Below are positions 36,328 through 44,751 of a stretch of DNA of 64,000 bases, one piece after another. This DNA is from Flavobacterium coralii (GTDB lineage: Bacteria; Bacteroidota; Bacteroidia; Flavobacteriales; Flavobacteriaceae). The number at the start of each line of letters is the position of its first letter. The stretch's first letter is position 1. The notes beneath the pieces are model-generated. The model saw only the letters and a list, made by a program, of their open reading frames with translations. It was not told where the DNA came from and made no database searches. The stretch is from contig NZ_JAHDIU010000011.1 of the NCBI RefSeq assembly GCF_019891545.1, positions 44,296-108,295 on the forward strand. The letters run 5' to 3'. The translations under genes and the position numbers were made by a program.

Positions 36328-37404
36328 TTAATCTTCAAGCTCCGCCCGCTCATATTGTTTAGGCCAGGTAATATCTGCCTTAAGGTCATGGGCAAAAGTG
36401 AGTCCCAGGTTAGGGTCGCGCAACGATTCGCGCGCAAAGAATACCAGGTCGGCTTTGCCGCTTGCTATAATTTCTTCTGCCTGCGCCGCTTCGGTAATAA
36501 GCCCTACAGCCCCGGTGCAGATACCTGTCTCTTTTTTTATGCGCTCGGCAATGGGCACCTGATAACCCGGCTCTACCGGAATTTGTTGCCAGTGCACCGC
36601 ACCACCGCTGGAACAGTCTATAATATCAACTCCTTTTTCTTTTAAAATAGCCGACAGCTTAACCGATTCGTCAACATTCCATCCGCCTTCGGCCCAGTCG
36701 GTACCCGAAATACGGACAAATAAAGGCAGGTTGTTTGGCCATTCTTCTTGTACTGCTTCCAGTATTTCGAGCAGCAGGCGTATGCGGTTTTCAAAGCTGC
36801 CGCCATAACTATCAGTACGCCTGTTACAAAGCGGTGAAAGGAACTGGTGGATGAGGTAGCCGTGTGCCGCGTGTATTTCTACCACTTTGTATCCGGCTTC
36901 CTTAGCCCTGCGTGCCGCCGATTTAAAATCGGCTGTCACTTTAGCGATACCTTCAGCATCCAGTTCTAATGGTGGCTCGTGCTCTTCGTCACGATACGGT
37001 ATGCTGCTGGGGGCTACGGTTTGCCAGCCGTCATCTTCCTTAGAGGTTATTTTGCGGTGTCCCTGCCATGGTGCTGAAGTACTTGCCTTACGGCCTGCAT
37101 GGGCAAGCTGAATGCCCGGAAAGGCATTTTCCTGTAGTATAAATTCGGTTATCTCCCGGTACATTTCGATATGCTCGTCACTCCAGATGCCTAAATCGCC
37201 CGGAGATATGCGCCCTTCCGGCGACACTGCCGTGGCTTCCTGTATGATAAGCCCTGCGCCGCCAATGGCCCTTGCGCCAAGGTGAACAAGGTGCCAGTTG
37301 TTGGCAAAACCGTCTTTGGCCGAATACTGGCACATGGGCGAAACGACTATACGGTTTTTTAATATGATGCTTTTTAGCTGTAGTAGTGAGAATAATTGCG
37401 ACAT
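36328..37404 (-). CDS. Old-yellow-enzyme family NADH:flavin oxidoreductase (YqjM type)
   Basis: 358-aa FMN-dependent ene-reductase. The ATG at 37402-37404 matches the family N-terminus (SQLFSLLQLKSIILKNRIVVSPMCQYS); twelve upstream codons are unlikely. The cysteine in SPMCQYSA and the block QLAHAGRKAST are YqjM-type. The substrate pair is EIHAAHGYLIHQFLSPLCNRRTDSYGGS, and the FMN phosphate site is near AVGLITEAAQAEEII. It reduces activated C=C bonds; the physiological substrate is unknown. Confidence 0.93.
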   Translation of the reverse strand: MSQLFSLLQLKSIILKNRIVVSPMCQYSAKDGFANNWHLVHLGARAIGGAGLIIQEATAVSPEGRISPGDLGIWSDEHIEMYREITEFILQENAFPGIQLAHAGRKASTSAPWQGHRKITSKEDDGWQTVAPSSIPYRDEEHEPPLELDAEGIAKVTADFKSAARRAKEAGYKVVEIHAAHGYLIHQFLSPLCNRRTDSYGGSFENRIRLLLEILEAVQEEWPNNLPLFVRISGTDWAEGGWNVDESVKLSAILKEKGVDIIDCSSGGAVHWQQIPVEPGYQVPIAERIKKETGICTGAVGLITEAAQAEEIIASGKADLVFFARESLRDPNLGLTFAHDLKADITWPKQYERAELED

Positions 37405-37553
37405 AATGTGGTTTTTGATGTTTCGCTGTTGCTTATGCAACTGTAAATTTACTTACAAAACCCGATAAGCGCTTTTACCTTTACTATTATTAACAAAGTT
37501 TTAAAAACTAAAACGTTATAATTTAAATATGGCGGTAAGTAATCAGAAAACAC

Positions 37554-37561
37554 TATTTTTG
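37554..37561 (+). promoter_or_regulatory. -7 promoter box of rseP
   Basis: TATTTTTG, 31 bp before the rseP ATG. A good -7 match; the -33 element is not obvious. Confidence 0.45.
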
Positions 37562-37592
37562 TGCGTTTATTGATAAAGGAATTTAAAACTTA

Positions 37593-38918
37593 ATGGATAC
37601 ACTTACACAAATTGCCCAGCTTGTATTAATGCTTTCTATACTGGTAGTGCTGCACGAGTTTGGGCACTACATTACAGCCAAAATGTTTAAGGTTAGGGTA
37701 GAGAAGTTTTACCTGTTTATGGATGCGGGCTTTTCGCTTCTTAAAAAGAAAATCGGCGAAACAGAATGGGGTATAGGCTGGTTGCCGCTCGGCGGGTATG
37801 TAAAGCTTTCGGGCATGATTGACGAGAGTATGGATACCGACCAGATGAAAAGCGAGCCCAAGCCGTGGGAGTTCCGCTCTAAGCCGGCATGGCAAAGGCT
37901 TATTATTATGCTTGGCGGTATTATTGTAAACGTACTTTTAGCATGGTTTATTTATACAGTAGTATATGCTACTTATGGTAAAAACTATGTTTCCACCCAA
38001 AAAATACAGGAAAACGGCTTAGCCTTTGGCGAAACAGGGCATAACGTAGGCTTTGAGAACGGCGACAAGATTTTAAGTGTTGACGGCAAATACCAGGAGC
38101 GTTTTGACCGTATGATACTGGATGTGCTTTTAGCTGACAATGTTGTTGTAGAGCGCGATGGCAAAGAAGTAAATGTTGAGCTTACCGACGAAGACAAGAA
38201 TGAGATACTTGATAAGGAAGGGCGCAACTTTATAAGACCAAGAATTACGGGTACTACTGTAGATTCTGTAGTGGTGGGTTCTAACGCTGCAAAGGCTGGC
38301 CTAAAGAAAGGCGACAGGATTATGGGTGTAAACGGCACCAATATGCTATACTTTGACCAGATAGCCGATGCGATTACCGCTAACAAAGGCGAAAGTGTTG
38401 TGCTTAATATAAAGAGGGACGGGCAGGAGATAGCGCTTAACGCTAATGTTACCAAAGAAGGTAAATTAGGGTTTAACCCAATGTCATCTGACAAGCCGGA
38501 GTATCTGGTAACTGAAAAATATAACTTTTTTACAGCGATACCCAAAGCTATGGAAGAGTCGTACTTTTTGCTGGTTTATAATGTTAAGCAGTTTAAGCTG
38601 ATATTACGCCCCAGCACGGGTGCCTACAAGCATGTAAAAAGCCCTGTTGGTATTGCTACCATTATGCCTACAACGTGGGACTGGGAGTTTTTCTGGAGGT
38701 TTACGGCGCTATTCAGTATCGGCCTTGCGTTTATGAACCTGCTGCCAATTCCAGGACTTGACGGCGGACATGCCATATTTACTATTGCAGAGATGATTAC
38801 CGGGCGCAGGCTTGGCGATAAGGCTGCCGGGGTAGTACAAACAGTTGGTATGGTTATTTTGTTAACCCTCATGGCTTTAGTGTTTGGTAAGGATATTTAC
38901 CAGCTAATCGTGAAATAA
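37593..38918 (+). CDS. rseP: Site-2 protease RseP (RIP metalloprotease)
   Basis: 441-aa intramembrane zinc protease that clips membrane-bound anti-sigma factors and remnant signal peptides. The zinc motif HEFGH is at residues 22-26 in the first helix, and the third ligand lies in NLLPIPGLDGGH near the C-terminus. Between them are two PDZ-like regions (about residues 125-200 and 205-290, the second with AAKAGLKKGDRIMGVNG). Four membrane segments are visible. Single-gene unit, followed by tRNA-Asn. Confidence 0.95.
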   Translation: MDTLTQIAQLVLMLSILVVLHEFGHYITAKMFKVRVEKFYLFMDAGFSLLKKKIGETEWGIGWLPLGGYVKLSGMIDESMDTDQMKSEPKPWEFRSKPAWQRLIIMLGGIIVNVLLAWFIYTVVYATYGKNYVSTQKIQENGLAFGETGHNVGFENGDKILSVDGKYQERFDRMILDVLLADNVVVERDGKEVNVELTDEDKNEILDKEGRNFIRPRITGTTVDSVVVGSNAAKAGLKKGDRIMGVNGTNMLYFDQIADAITANKGESVVLNIKRDGQEIALNANVTKEGKLGFNPMSSDKPEYLVTEKYNFFTAIPKAMEESYFLLVYNVKQFKLILRPSTGAYKHVKSPVGIATIMPTTWDWEFFWRFTALFSIGLAFMNLLPIPGLDGGHAIFTIAEMITGRRLGDKAAGVVQTVGMVILLTLMALVFGKDIYQLIVK

Positions 38919-38955
38919 GCCATCAAAAATTTAGCAGAAATTTTTTCTTATTTTG

Positions 38956-38986
38956 TTTGCGGAAATTAAAAATGGTTATATATTTG
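38956..38986 (+). promoter_or_regulatory. Promoter of tRNA-Asn
   Basis: TTTG (38956-38959), 19-bp spacer, TATATTTG (38979-38986). This is a near-perfect Bacteroidota consensus promoter 77 bp before the tRNA. Confidence 0.75.
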
Positions 38987-39063
38987 CACCGCAATAAAGG
39001 CAACAGATTAGCTGCCTCACATACTGAAACACAAAAGATAATTATCTTTTAAAATATACAGTT

Positions 39064-39137
39064 TCCTCCTTAGCTCAGTTGGTTAGAGCATCTGACTGTT
39101 AATCAGAGGGTCCTTGGTTCGAGCCCAAGAGGGGGAG
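39064..39137 (+). tRNA. tRNA-Asn (GTT)
   Basis: 74-nt cloverleaf without encoded CCA. The acceptor stem is TCCTCCT/AGGGGGA with one wobble. The D-arm is TTAGCTCAGTTGGTTAGAGC. The anticodon arm is CTGACTGTTAATCAG with anticodon GTT, and the T-arm contains GGTTCGAGCC. A terminator follows at 39143. Confidence 0.95.
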
Positions 39138-39142
39138 CTTTA

Positions 39143-39169
39143 AAAGCCAGTCTAATGACTGGCTTTTTT
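39143..39169 (+). terminator. Terminator of tRNA-Asn
   Basis: Ten-base-pair stem AAAGCCAGTC/GACTGGCTTT with a TAAT loop and a T-run of six, five bases after the tRNA end. Confidence 0.85.
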
Positions 39170-39238
39170 GTTTTGCATAGTGTGCGCATGTTTCATACTT
39201 TGTCTTAGATAATTAAGAATATAGGAAAAAAGATATTT

Positions 39239-39679
39239 ATGAAATTATTAGTAGGCACTAAAATTACCAAAGTTATTGCTGGCGGCAGTAATGGGTCAAT
39301 TATTGTTTTGGATCTTAAAAATAATTCAGGCGATATGTTTGTTCTATTTATATATAGTGCATGGCGTATCTCTCATGCTAATCAAGTTATTGGCACATCT
39401 GCCTCAGATATTAATAATGAAAAAATATTATCCGGCATAAAATATATTACTAACGAACATATAACCGATATAGATGTAAACAAGTTTAATGATTTTTCTT
39501 TACACGTTTCTGATGATTACCGGTTAGATGTCTTTTGTGATAACACCAAGAATGATGTTGAGTATCCATTAGATAATTGGACGCTTTGTAATGTAAGAGA
39601 AAATACATGTTGTACATTTAATAGTGAATTTAAATTTATATATGAATCGTATAATAATAATCAAAGCACCAAGAGCTAA
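39239..39679 (+). CDS. Hypothetical protein, AT-rich orphan
   Basis: 146-aa protein with no signal peptide and no family I recognise. It looks beta-rich (ITKVIAGGSNGSIIVLDL; FVLFIYSAWRIS; DFSLHVSDDYRLDVFCD) and is similar in size and feel to small single-domain proteins found beside toxins, but no partner is present. It lies directly downstream of tRNA-Asn and is AT-rich, so it may be a remnant or small cargo gene acquired at a tRNA locus. A bidirectional hairpin at 39763-39793 ends it. Confidence 0.5.
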   Translation: MKLLVGTKITKVIAGGSNGSIIVLDLKNNSGDMFVLFIYSAWRISHANQVIGTSASDINNEKILSGIKYITNEHITDIDVNKFNDFSLHVSDDYRLDVFCDNTKNDVEYPLDNWTLCNVRENTCCTFNSEFKFIYESYNNNQSTKS

Positions 39680-39762
39680 AATGATAGGTTAGGGATAATG
39701 TTGGGACTTTTACACAAAAATGTAATCTTTTTCTACACACAAATAATGACATAGTGCTATCA

Positions 39763-39793
39763 AAAAAGCCCTACAATATTGCAGGGCTTTTAC
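39763..39793. terminator. Bidirectional terminator
   Basis: Stem AAAAGCCCT/AGGGCTTTT extended by CAAT/ATTG past one mismatch, with T-run on each strand. It lies between the orphan gene and the convergent T9SS-substrate gene. Confidence 0.8.
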
Positions 39794-39807
39794 GTTGAGT
39801 CGGTATT

Positions 39808-40635
39808 TTATTCTTTAATGATTTTTACTGTTTTTTCGGCTGTGCCCGAATTAACTTTTAAAAGGTAAATGCCGGCGCTTAATGCTTCCGTATTAATTCG
39901 GGAAGTGTTTTCTGTAATCTGTTGCGAAAGTACTAATTGCCCGGTTATTGTGTGTATCATTATGTCAGCCCCGCTAACATTAGCAAGATTGATTTCATTT
40001 TTTACAGGATTAGGGTACACCACGAAATTTTCAAAGGCATTTTCCTGTACTGATGCAGTTGGGACCTCTTCAAGGGTAATGTCGTCAAAATAAAGAAAAC
40101 CCTGGTTGCCTAATAAATGTACTTCTATAGTAAGGTAATAGATATCGGTTTCTTCTACGGTAAAAGGTTCGGATGTAAAAATTGCCGGAGTACCAGCGGG
40201 GACGTTTTCCTGTTCCGGAAGGTAAATGTAATCGTTTAAACTGCGGGTCATCATAACGCGAATAATCCCTAATACTCCTTCGGGATTACTCATCCCGTAT
40301 CTATAAGACACCCTGTAAGATGATCCCGCATTTAGTGTTATAGGTCTGCTTGCCAGCGTAGCGGCTACTCCTATACCTTCGGGCATTTGTTCATCCAATA
40401 TGGTATTATAGCGAAATACGTTTCCTGAAAAACCCTCTACAGGTCCGGCTGTTGTTTGAAATATTTCAGGAGAAGCAAAGGTTAAATAAGAGCTGTACAT
40501 ACAATTGGGCAGCTCGGGCAGAGTAGCAGATTCAGCACCCTCCATATAGGGTAGTGTTACAGGGTCTTCACATTGCGAAAATGCAATATTGCCAAATGCA
40601 AAGACAAGGCTAAAGGATAAGATAAAATTTTTCAT
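39808..40635 (-). CDS. Secreted protein with T9SS type A sorting domain
   Basis: 275-aa protein. The ATG at 40633-40635 precedes a signal peptide (KNFILSFSLVFAFGNIAFSQ). The middle ~150 residues form a beta-sandwich-like module (INAGSSYRVSYRYGMSNPEG-type strands; YFDDITLEEV, a MAM/carbohydrate-binding-like ending). The C-terminal ~70 residues are a type IX secretion sorting domain: VYPNPVKNEINL, ITGQLVLSQQI, LSAGIYLLKVNSG and TVKIIKE. It is therefore exported through the Bacteroidota-specific type IX system and probably anchored or released at the cell surface. Function of the cargo unknown. Confidence 0.9.
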   Translation of the reverse strand: MKNFILSFSLVFAFGNIAFSQCEDPVTLPYMEGAESATLPELPNCMYSSYLTFASPEIFQTTAGPVEGFSGNVFRYNTILDEQMPEGIGVAATLASRPITLNAGSSYRVSYRYGMSNPEGVLGIIRVMMTRSLNDYIYLPEQENVPAGTPAIFTSEPFTVEETDIYYLTIEVHLLGNQGFLYFDDITLEEVPTASVQENAFENFVVYPNPVKNEINLANVSGADIMIHTITGQLVLSQQITENTSRINTEALSAGIYLLKVNSGTAEKTVKIIKE

Positions 40636-40710
40636 AGCACATTTTATTAGGTTAATACTTCTGTAAAAGTATAACCTCAATATCATTAGTATTTTATGAA
40701 AAAACAGGAA

Positions 40711-41553
40711 TTACTTATAAATTTCAAGTGTGGCCTGCTGCAGCTCCGAAGGGGTTAACCCGCTGTGTGTTTTTATAAAAGAGCTAAAGTTACCCTGGCT
40801 GTCAAAATTAAGCTCGAATGCTATTTCTTTAAGAGAGAGTTCGCCAAGCAGCATCAGCCGCCTTATTTCCAGCATCAGCTCTTCATGAATCAGCTTTAGC
40901 GGAGTCTTGCCGAGGCTTGCCTTACAGGCTTCATTCAGTTTTTCTGTATTGCACCCTATGAGGCCGCAGTAGTCAGAAACTTTTTTTTCTGTTTTAATAT
41001 GTTGTGGCAGCAACGACAAAAACTTAGTTACAATATTTGTAGTTAGCATATCTGTTTTCGCTTCATGAAACTCAGGCAATGATATAAGTATAATTTGCAG
41101 GTAGCTGTATAATTTATGGTGTGTAAAAGGTGTCAGTTCTTTATTTTCAAGCAGCCCCATCATCCGGACTGCAACATCATACAAGTGGGTAAAGCTTTCT
41201 ATATCGAGGTTGAAAACCTGTTTCGGGAAGTAGAGCTGATAGTGTTTTAGGGGCTGGAGGAATTTAAAGATATCTTTCCTGAACTGTATTAACAAACCTG
41301 TTGCTGAGTTGCGGTGCATCAGGTGTATCTGGCCGGGATAAATAGCATAAAGCTGCCCGCCTGACATCTTATATTCTGCAAAGTCGATAAATTGTTTTCC
41401 CTCTCCCTGTTCTACCAGAATGATCTCGAAGTAGTCGTGCCGGTGCGATTTATGATAATCATAAGGGTTCTTATAGTCCAGAGGTTCTATAATCAGTGGC
41501 CTGTTGTATTGCGGCAACTCTACAGGGCTTACTCTGGTATCCTTACTACTCAT
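40711..41553 (-). CDS. AraC-family transcriptional regulator
   Basis: 280-aa regulator. The N-terminal half is a cupin-like sensor (YHKSHRHDYFEIILVEQGEGKQFIDF; LYAIYPGQIHLMHRN). The C-terminal ~100 residues are the AraC double helix-turn-helix (LNEACKASLGKTPLKLIHEELMLEIRRLMLLGELSLKEIAFELNFDSQGNFSSFIKTHSGLTPSEL cut in two helices). It is a single gene, divergent from the integrated element. Target unknown. Confidence 0.93.
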   Translation of the reverse strand: MSSKDTRVSPVELPQYNRPLIIEPLDYKNPYDYHKSHRHDYFEIILVEQGEGKQFIDFAEYKMSGGQLYAIYPGQIHLMHRNSATGLLIQFRKDIFKFLQPLKHYQLYFPKQVFNLDIESFTHLYDVAVRMMGLLENKELTPFTHHKLYSYLQIILISLPEFHEAKTDMLTTNIVTKFLSLLPQHIKTEKKVSDYCGLIGCNTEKLNEACKASLGKTPLKLIHEELMLEIRRLMLLGELSLKEIAFELNFDSQGNFSSFIKTHSGLTPSELQQATLEIYK

Positions 41554-41711
41554 AGTACCATAATTAAAGCGGGAAGTTACAAAATTTGTATAAATACAAA
41601 AACGGAATATTGTTCCTGAAAAATTATATTATGGTTTATCGCCATTAGTAGGTTGGCTATTATTATGAAGCAGGGCAATAGCTATTTTTAATTTCCGCAG
41701 CCGCTGAAATT

Positions 41712-41738
41712 AAAAAAGCCCTGATTAACAGGGCTTTT
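41712..41738 (-). terminator. Terminator, probably the original one of the tRNA now at 51676-51749
   Basis: Ten-base-pair stem AAAAGCCCTG/CAGGGCTTTT with a five-base loop and T-run on the minus strand. It lies six bases outside the left 12-bp repeat. If the element is removed in silico, it falls directly after the tRNA 3' end, in the right orientation. Confidence 0.75.
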
Positions 41739-41743
41739 GTGTT

Positions 41744-41755
41744 GTGGTCCCACCT
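41744..41755. repeat. attL: left 12-bp direct repeat
   Basis: GTGGTCCCACCT, identical to 51675-51686. Identity stops right after it (AAACTA here, GGGCTC in the tRNA). Confidence 0.8.
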
Positions 41756-41890
41756 AAACTACAATTGCAATATAAAGGAAGGCTTATAATACAAGATAAA
41801 TTCAGTACTATTCACTGTAATACAGTTGATTATTTAAAAAGTGAGCTGTTCAAATAGGTTCAAAAAAGTTCAAATTATTTCATTTTATTA

Positions 41891-41911
41891 TGCCGTATAT
41901 TCTGCCGTAAA
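41891..41911. repeat. Left arm-type repeat (integrase/excisionase binding candidate)
   Basis: 21-bp sequence holding two TGCCGTA units 12 bp apart. It matches 51603-51623 at 19 of 21 positions in the same orientation. It covers the place where the -33 element of the integrase promoter would be. Confidence 0.65.
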
Positions 41912-41922
41912 ACTTTTTTGTG

Positions 41923-41930
41923 TATATTTG
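41923..41930 (+). promoter_or_regulatory. -7 promoter box of the integrase gene, near-leaderless
   Basis: TATATTTG ending four bases before the chosen ATG (41935). The transcript would have almost no leader. No clean TTG lies at -33; the arm repeat sits there instead. Confidence 0.5.
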
Positions 41931-41934
41931 CTGT

Positions 41935-43383
41935 ATGAAGAAACCTAAAATCAATTACGTATTAGAGGCCAAGAGCAAGGACATAAGTAAAAGAACCTTA
42001 CCTGAATTAATAACCGCACGCATTAGTGCGGGTTGGTTTGAATACGTAAATGAGAAGAAGGAGTATCAGACCTTTAAGGTTAGTCTCCAATGTGATATTA
42101 AACCCTCAAACTTTGGCATTGCCGATAATAACTTCAAGTTTGATGAGAAGATATTTAATCACTATTCAAAATCAAATGCAGGAATAAAAAATGCGATGAA
42201 GAGATTAGAAGCTCACATAGACAAAGTTTATTCAAACTATATCCTGCATGATGAGCACCCCACAAAGGATGAATTTAAGAAGGAATTGTTTATACAGTTA
42301 GGTAAAAGTAAACGAGATGTTAGGCAAAAGGTTGAACTTTATAAATATCTAAGTAAGAAAATTGAACTATATGAGAGCTTAAAGGGAAGCGGTCAGAGAA
42401 ACGAAATCAGCGAGGGCAGAATTAAAACTTTTAGAACACTATTATATTATGTTGACAGGTATCAAAAATACTTTAATAATATAATTTTCTTTGAAAATCT
42501 GGATGAGAAACTTTACAGAGAGTTTTGGGAGTTTCAGGATGATGTATTTTGCGGAAAAATTGTTGTGCCATCAATAGAGGGTAAGCGTAAACAGGTTACT
42601 AATCAATACGGCTTCTCTGTAAACGGAATTATCAAATATCAAAAGGTTTTAGTGTATATATGTAAACAAGCTGTTAAAGATAAAATCGAGGTTGCACTTG
42701 ATGTCACCGATACAAACCTTATATTGAAGGAAAAACCAACAGCAAAGGATATATACATTGATGAATCTAATCTAAAAAAGATAATACAGTTTGAGCCCTC
42801 TACACCAGCCATAAAGAATGCTAGAGATTATGTTATTTTAGCCTCATTAACGGGTATGAGATATGAAAGTATGGTTGAGGCACACAAAGAAGAAATTCAA
42901 CAATATAAAGATGAGTTTCGTGAATATAAATATATACATAGTGACCAGAATAAAACCGACACAGAATGTATAATACCTCTGTTGCCGTTAGTTGAGAAGG
43001 TTTTAGAGACTAATAAAGATTCTTTTCCGACATTTCCTGATAACGCTACCTTAAATGGTAATATTAAAGCCCTTTTTAAAATGGCCAAAATAAATGCTAA
43101 AGCTACACTAACGAACTACACCTTTAGAAACGGAATAATTAAGGAGACTAAAGCTGTTAGTGACATAGTAAGTAGTCATGATATGCGAAAGGCTTTTTAT
43201 ACCAACTTGAGTAACTACGGCTTGCCACAAGCAACTATCGAGCATGTGACACACCCTAATAAAACCTCTACAGCTATGTCGGGATATTATGATAAGCGGT
43301 CCTTGATTAATAAAGCTTCCCTATTCTATGATGAGGTTAAGCGTGTGGTGCAGGATAAGTCTGAATTATATAGTTATCAATAA
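41935..43383 (+). CDS. int: Tyrosine recombinase (integrase) of the element
   Basis: 482-aa site-specific recombinase. I chose the ATG at 41935 (KKPKINYVLEAKSKD); the few codons upstream overlap the promoter. Residues ~1-100 look like an arm-binding domain, 110-270 the SAM-like core-binding domain, and 270-480 the catalytic domain. Catalytic residues: Arg in LTGMRYESMVEAH, the HxxR box in SHDMRKAFYTNL, a histidine in IEHVTHPNKTSTAMSGYYDK and the tyrosine in the same block (GYYDK). It should cut within the 12-bp repeat at the tRNA 3' end. It reads inward from attL. Confidence 0.93.
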   Translation: MKKPKINYVLEAKSKDISKRTLPELITARISAGWFEYVNEKKEYQTFKVSLQCDIKPSNFGIADNNFKFDEKIFNHYSKSNAGIKNAMKRLEAHIDKVYSNYILHDEHPTKDEFKKELFIQLGKSKRDVRQKVELYKYLSKKIELYESLKGSGQRNEISEGRIKTFRTLLYYVDRYQKYFNNIIFFENLDEKLYREFWEFQDDVFCGKIVVPSIEGKRKQVTNQYGFSVNGIIKYQKVLVYICKQAVKDKIEVALDVTDTNLILKEKPTAKDIYIDESNLKKIIQFEPSTPAIKNARDYVILASLTGMRYESMVEAHKEEIQQYKDEFREYKYIHSDQNKTDTECIIPLLPLVEKVLETNKDSFPTFPDNATLNGNIKALFKMAKINAKATLTNYTFRNGIIKETKAVSDIVSSHDMRKAFYTNLSNYGLPQATIEHVTHPNKTSTAMSGYYDKRSLINKASLFYDEVKRVVQDKSELYSYQ

Positions 43384-43405
43384 GTAATCCCCGGCAGGCC
43401 GGGGA

Positions 43406-44416
43406 TTACTTATTTTTATATTCTTCCCTAATATCGTTAAAAACTCCTGCCCATACAGATGTGCTAAGTTTGTATTCAACATAATTTTCAGAAAGTTTAC
43501 CCCTATCTCCAAAACCAATATAAGAAAGCTCGCTATTTAGCTTGTCAATATCATGGATGTTTAAACTTATTAATTCCACAATTAATCTGGAAATTACTTT
43601 TCTAAGATATGGAAGATAAATCCTTATTCTATCATATTTTTCACCAGTGGAGTGCGCAATAGCTGAACGTAAATCATATACATCACCAATATTTTTAAAT
43701 ACAATTTTACCGAGTTCGACATCACTAGCTAAAATTATTGCAATATTTCTGCGTATTCTGTAGGTCAACTCAGTTTTCCCATTTATAATACTCTCAAGAG
43801 CTATGCAGAGGCTAAGGTATTCCATGTCGCTAAAGCTTTGAAAAAAACTACTCAAATAGGCGTGGATAGTTTTTGTTAAATATGGAATCTTATTATAACG
43901 CTCAATATAAATGGGTATGAATTGATTTATACACTGAATTTCATGTTCGTAAAGAAATAAATAATTAGCAAATGTATCTTCACCTGTAGTTCTAAATTCG
44001 TAACTTAATATGCCACTAAGCCCTATTTTGTTACCTAAAAGTTGAAAGTCTATAATTCGCGCAATTGCTATATCAGAAGGGAATATAACTAAAAGAATGT
44101 CTCTAACTAGCCATAAATCTTCTTTTTTTACTGGTTTGGAGAAATTTATGGGCAACAAAACTTGTAGTCTATCATTATCTAAGTGTTCTTCTGAAATTCC
44201 TTTTATAACTCTTGCTATCTGCCCCTTATGATATTCTGTTTGTTTAACTAGCTTATTAAACTCTGCCGATTTAAACTTCATAAAGCGGAGATTTAACATT
44301 GAAAGGTCAAGTACATTCAAGTCGACAAAGCTACCTGTAAAAATTGCAATGTTGGTGTATATCCGTTCATTTTGTTCTAATTCTGTTCCTGTTTTATTCT
44401 TCTTCTGTGCGGCCAT
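43406..44416 (-). CDS. HEPN-domain protein, putative defence RNase
   Basis: 336-aa cytoplasmic protein. The C-terminal ~150 residues look like an Apea-type HEPN domain: a helix with MEYLSLCIALESIINGKTELTYRIRRNIAIILA, followed by the catalytic R-x4-H motif (R250 SAIA H255 in YDLRSAIAHS). HEPN domains of this type are metal-independent RNases in toxins and anti-phage systems. The N-terminal ~180 residues match nothing I recognise and may be a sensor. A 75-aa membrane protein is encoded 11 bp upstream in the same operon. RNase activity and defence role are inferred. Confidence 0.75.
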   Translation of the reverse strand: MAAQKKNKTGTELEQNERIYTNIAIFTGSFVDLNVLDLSMLNLRFMKFKSAEFNKLVKQTEYHKGQIARVIKGISEEHLDNDRLQVLLPINFSKPVKKEDLWLVRDILLVIFPSDIAIARIIDFQLLGNKIGLSGILSYEFRTTGEDTFANYLFLYEHEIQCINQFIPIYIERYNKIPYLTKTIHAYLSSFFQSFSDMEYLSLCIALESIINGKTELTYRIRRNIAIILASDVELGKIVFKNIGDVYDLRSAIAHSTGEKYDRIRIYLPYLRKVISRLIVELISLNIHDIDKLNSELSYIGFGDRGKLSENYVEYKLSTSVWAGVFNDIREEYKNK

Positions 44417-44427
44417 ATATTAAATTA

Positions 44428-44655
44428 TCATTGCATCTTGTTAAAAATCCATTTGACACTCAAATATACAATCACTATAAGAGCCACTAATAATTGAAGT
44501 AATGCACCTATAAATCCTAATGATGCGCTGGGAGAAAATGAAGGCTCATTTCTTAAGTGGTGGCTTCGGGAACTGTCAAGAATCTTACTTACCACAATAT
44601 CATAATGTAAATTAGTGGTACTGGAGTTGTCCGTTTTATAAAATTTTTTATCCAT
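44428..44655 (-). CDS. Small membrane protein paired with the HEPN gene
   Basis: 75-aa protein with a polar N-terminus (~45 residues) and a single C-terminal transmembrane helix (FIGALLQLLVALIVIVYLSVKWIF) followed by a basic end. It lies 11 bp upstream of the HEPN gene on the same strand, so the pair is co-transcribed. It could be a membrane sensor, anchor or inhibitor of the HEPN protein; nothing in the sequence decides. Divergent from the restriction-modification operon (96 bp between starts). Confidence 0.6.
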   Translation of the reverse strand: MDKKFYKTDNSSTTNLHYDIVVSKILDSSRSHHLRNEPSFSPSASLGFIGALLQLLVALIVIVYLSVKWIFNKMQ

Positions 44656-44720
44656 TATTTAACTCATTAAGCAATTTAAAGATAGGATAAACCTCATATT
44701 TTTCCTAACTTTTTGTTAAC

Positions 44721-44728
44721 TATATTTG
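44721..44728 (+). promoter_or_regulatory. -7 promoter box of the restriction-modification operon
   Basis: TATATTTG, 23 bp before the ATG of the nuclease-methylase gene. The -33 element is unclear. Confidence 0.45.
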
Positions 44729-44751
44729 TACTCTAAGTAAAAAATTTATAC

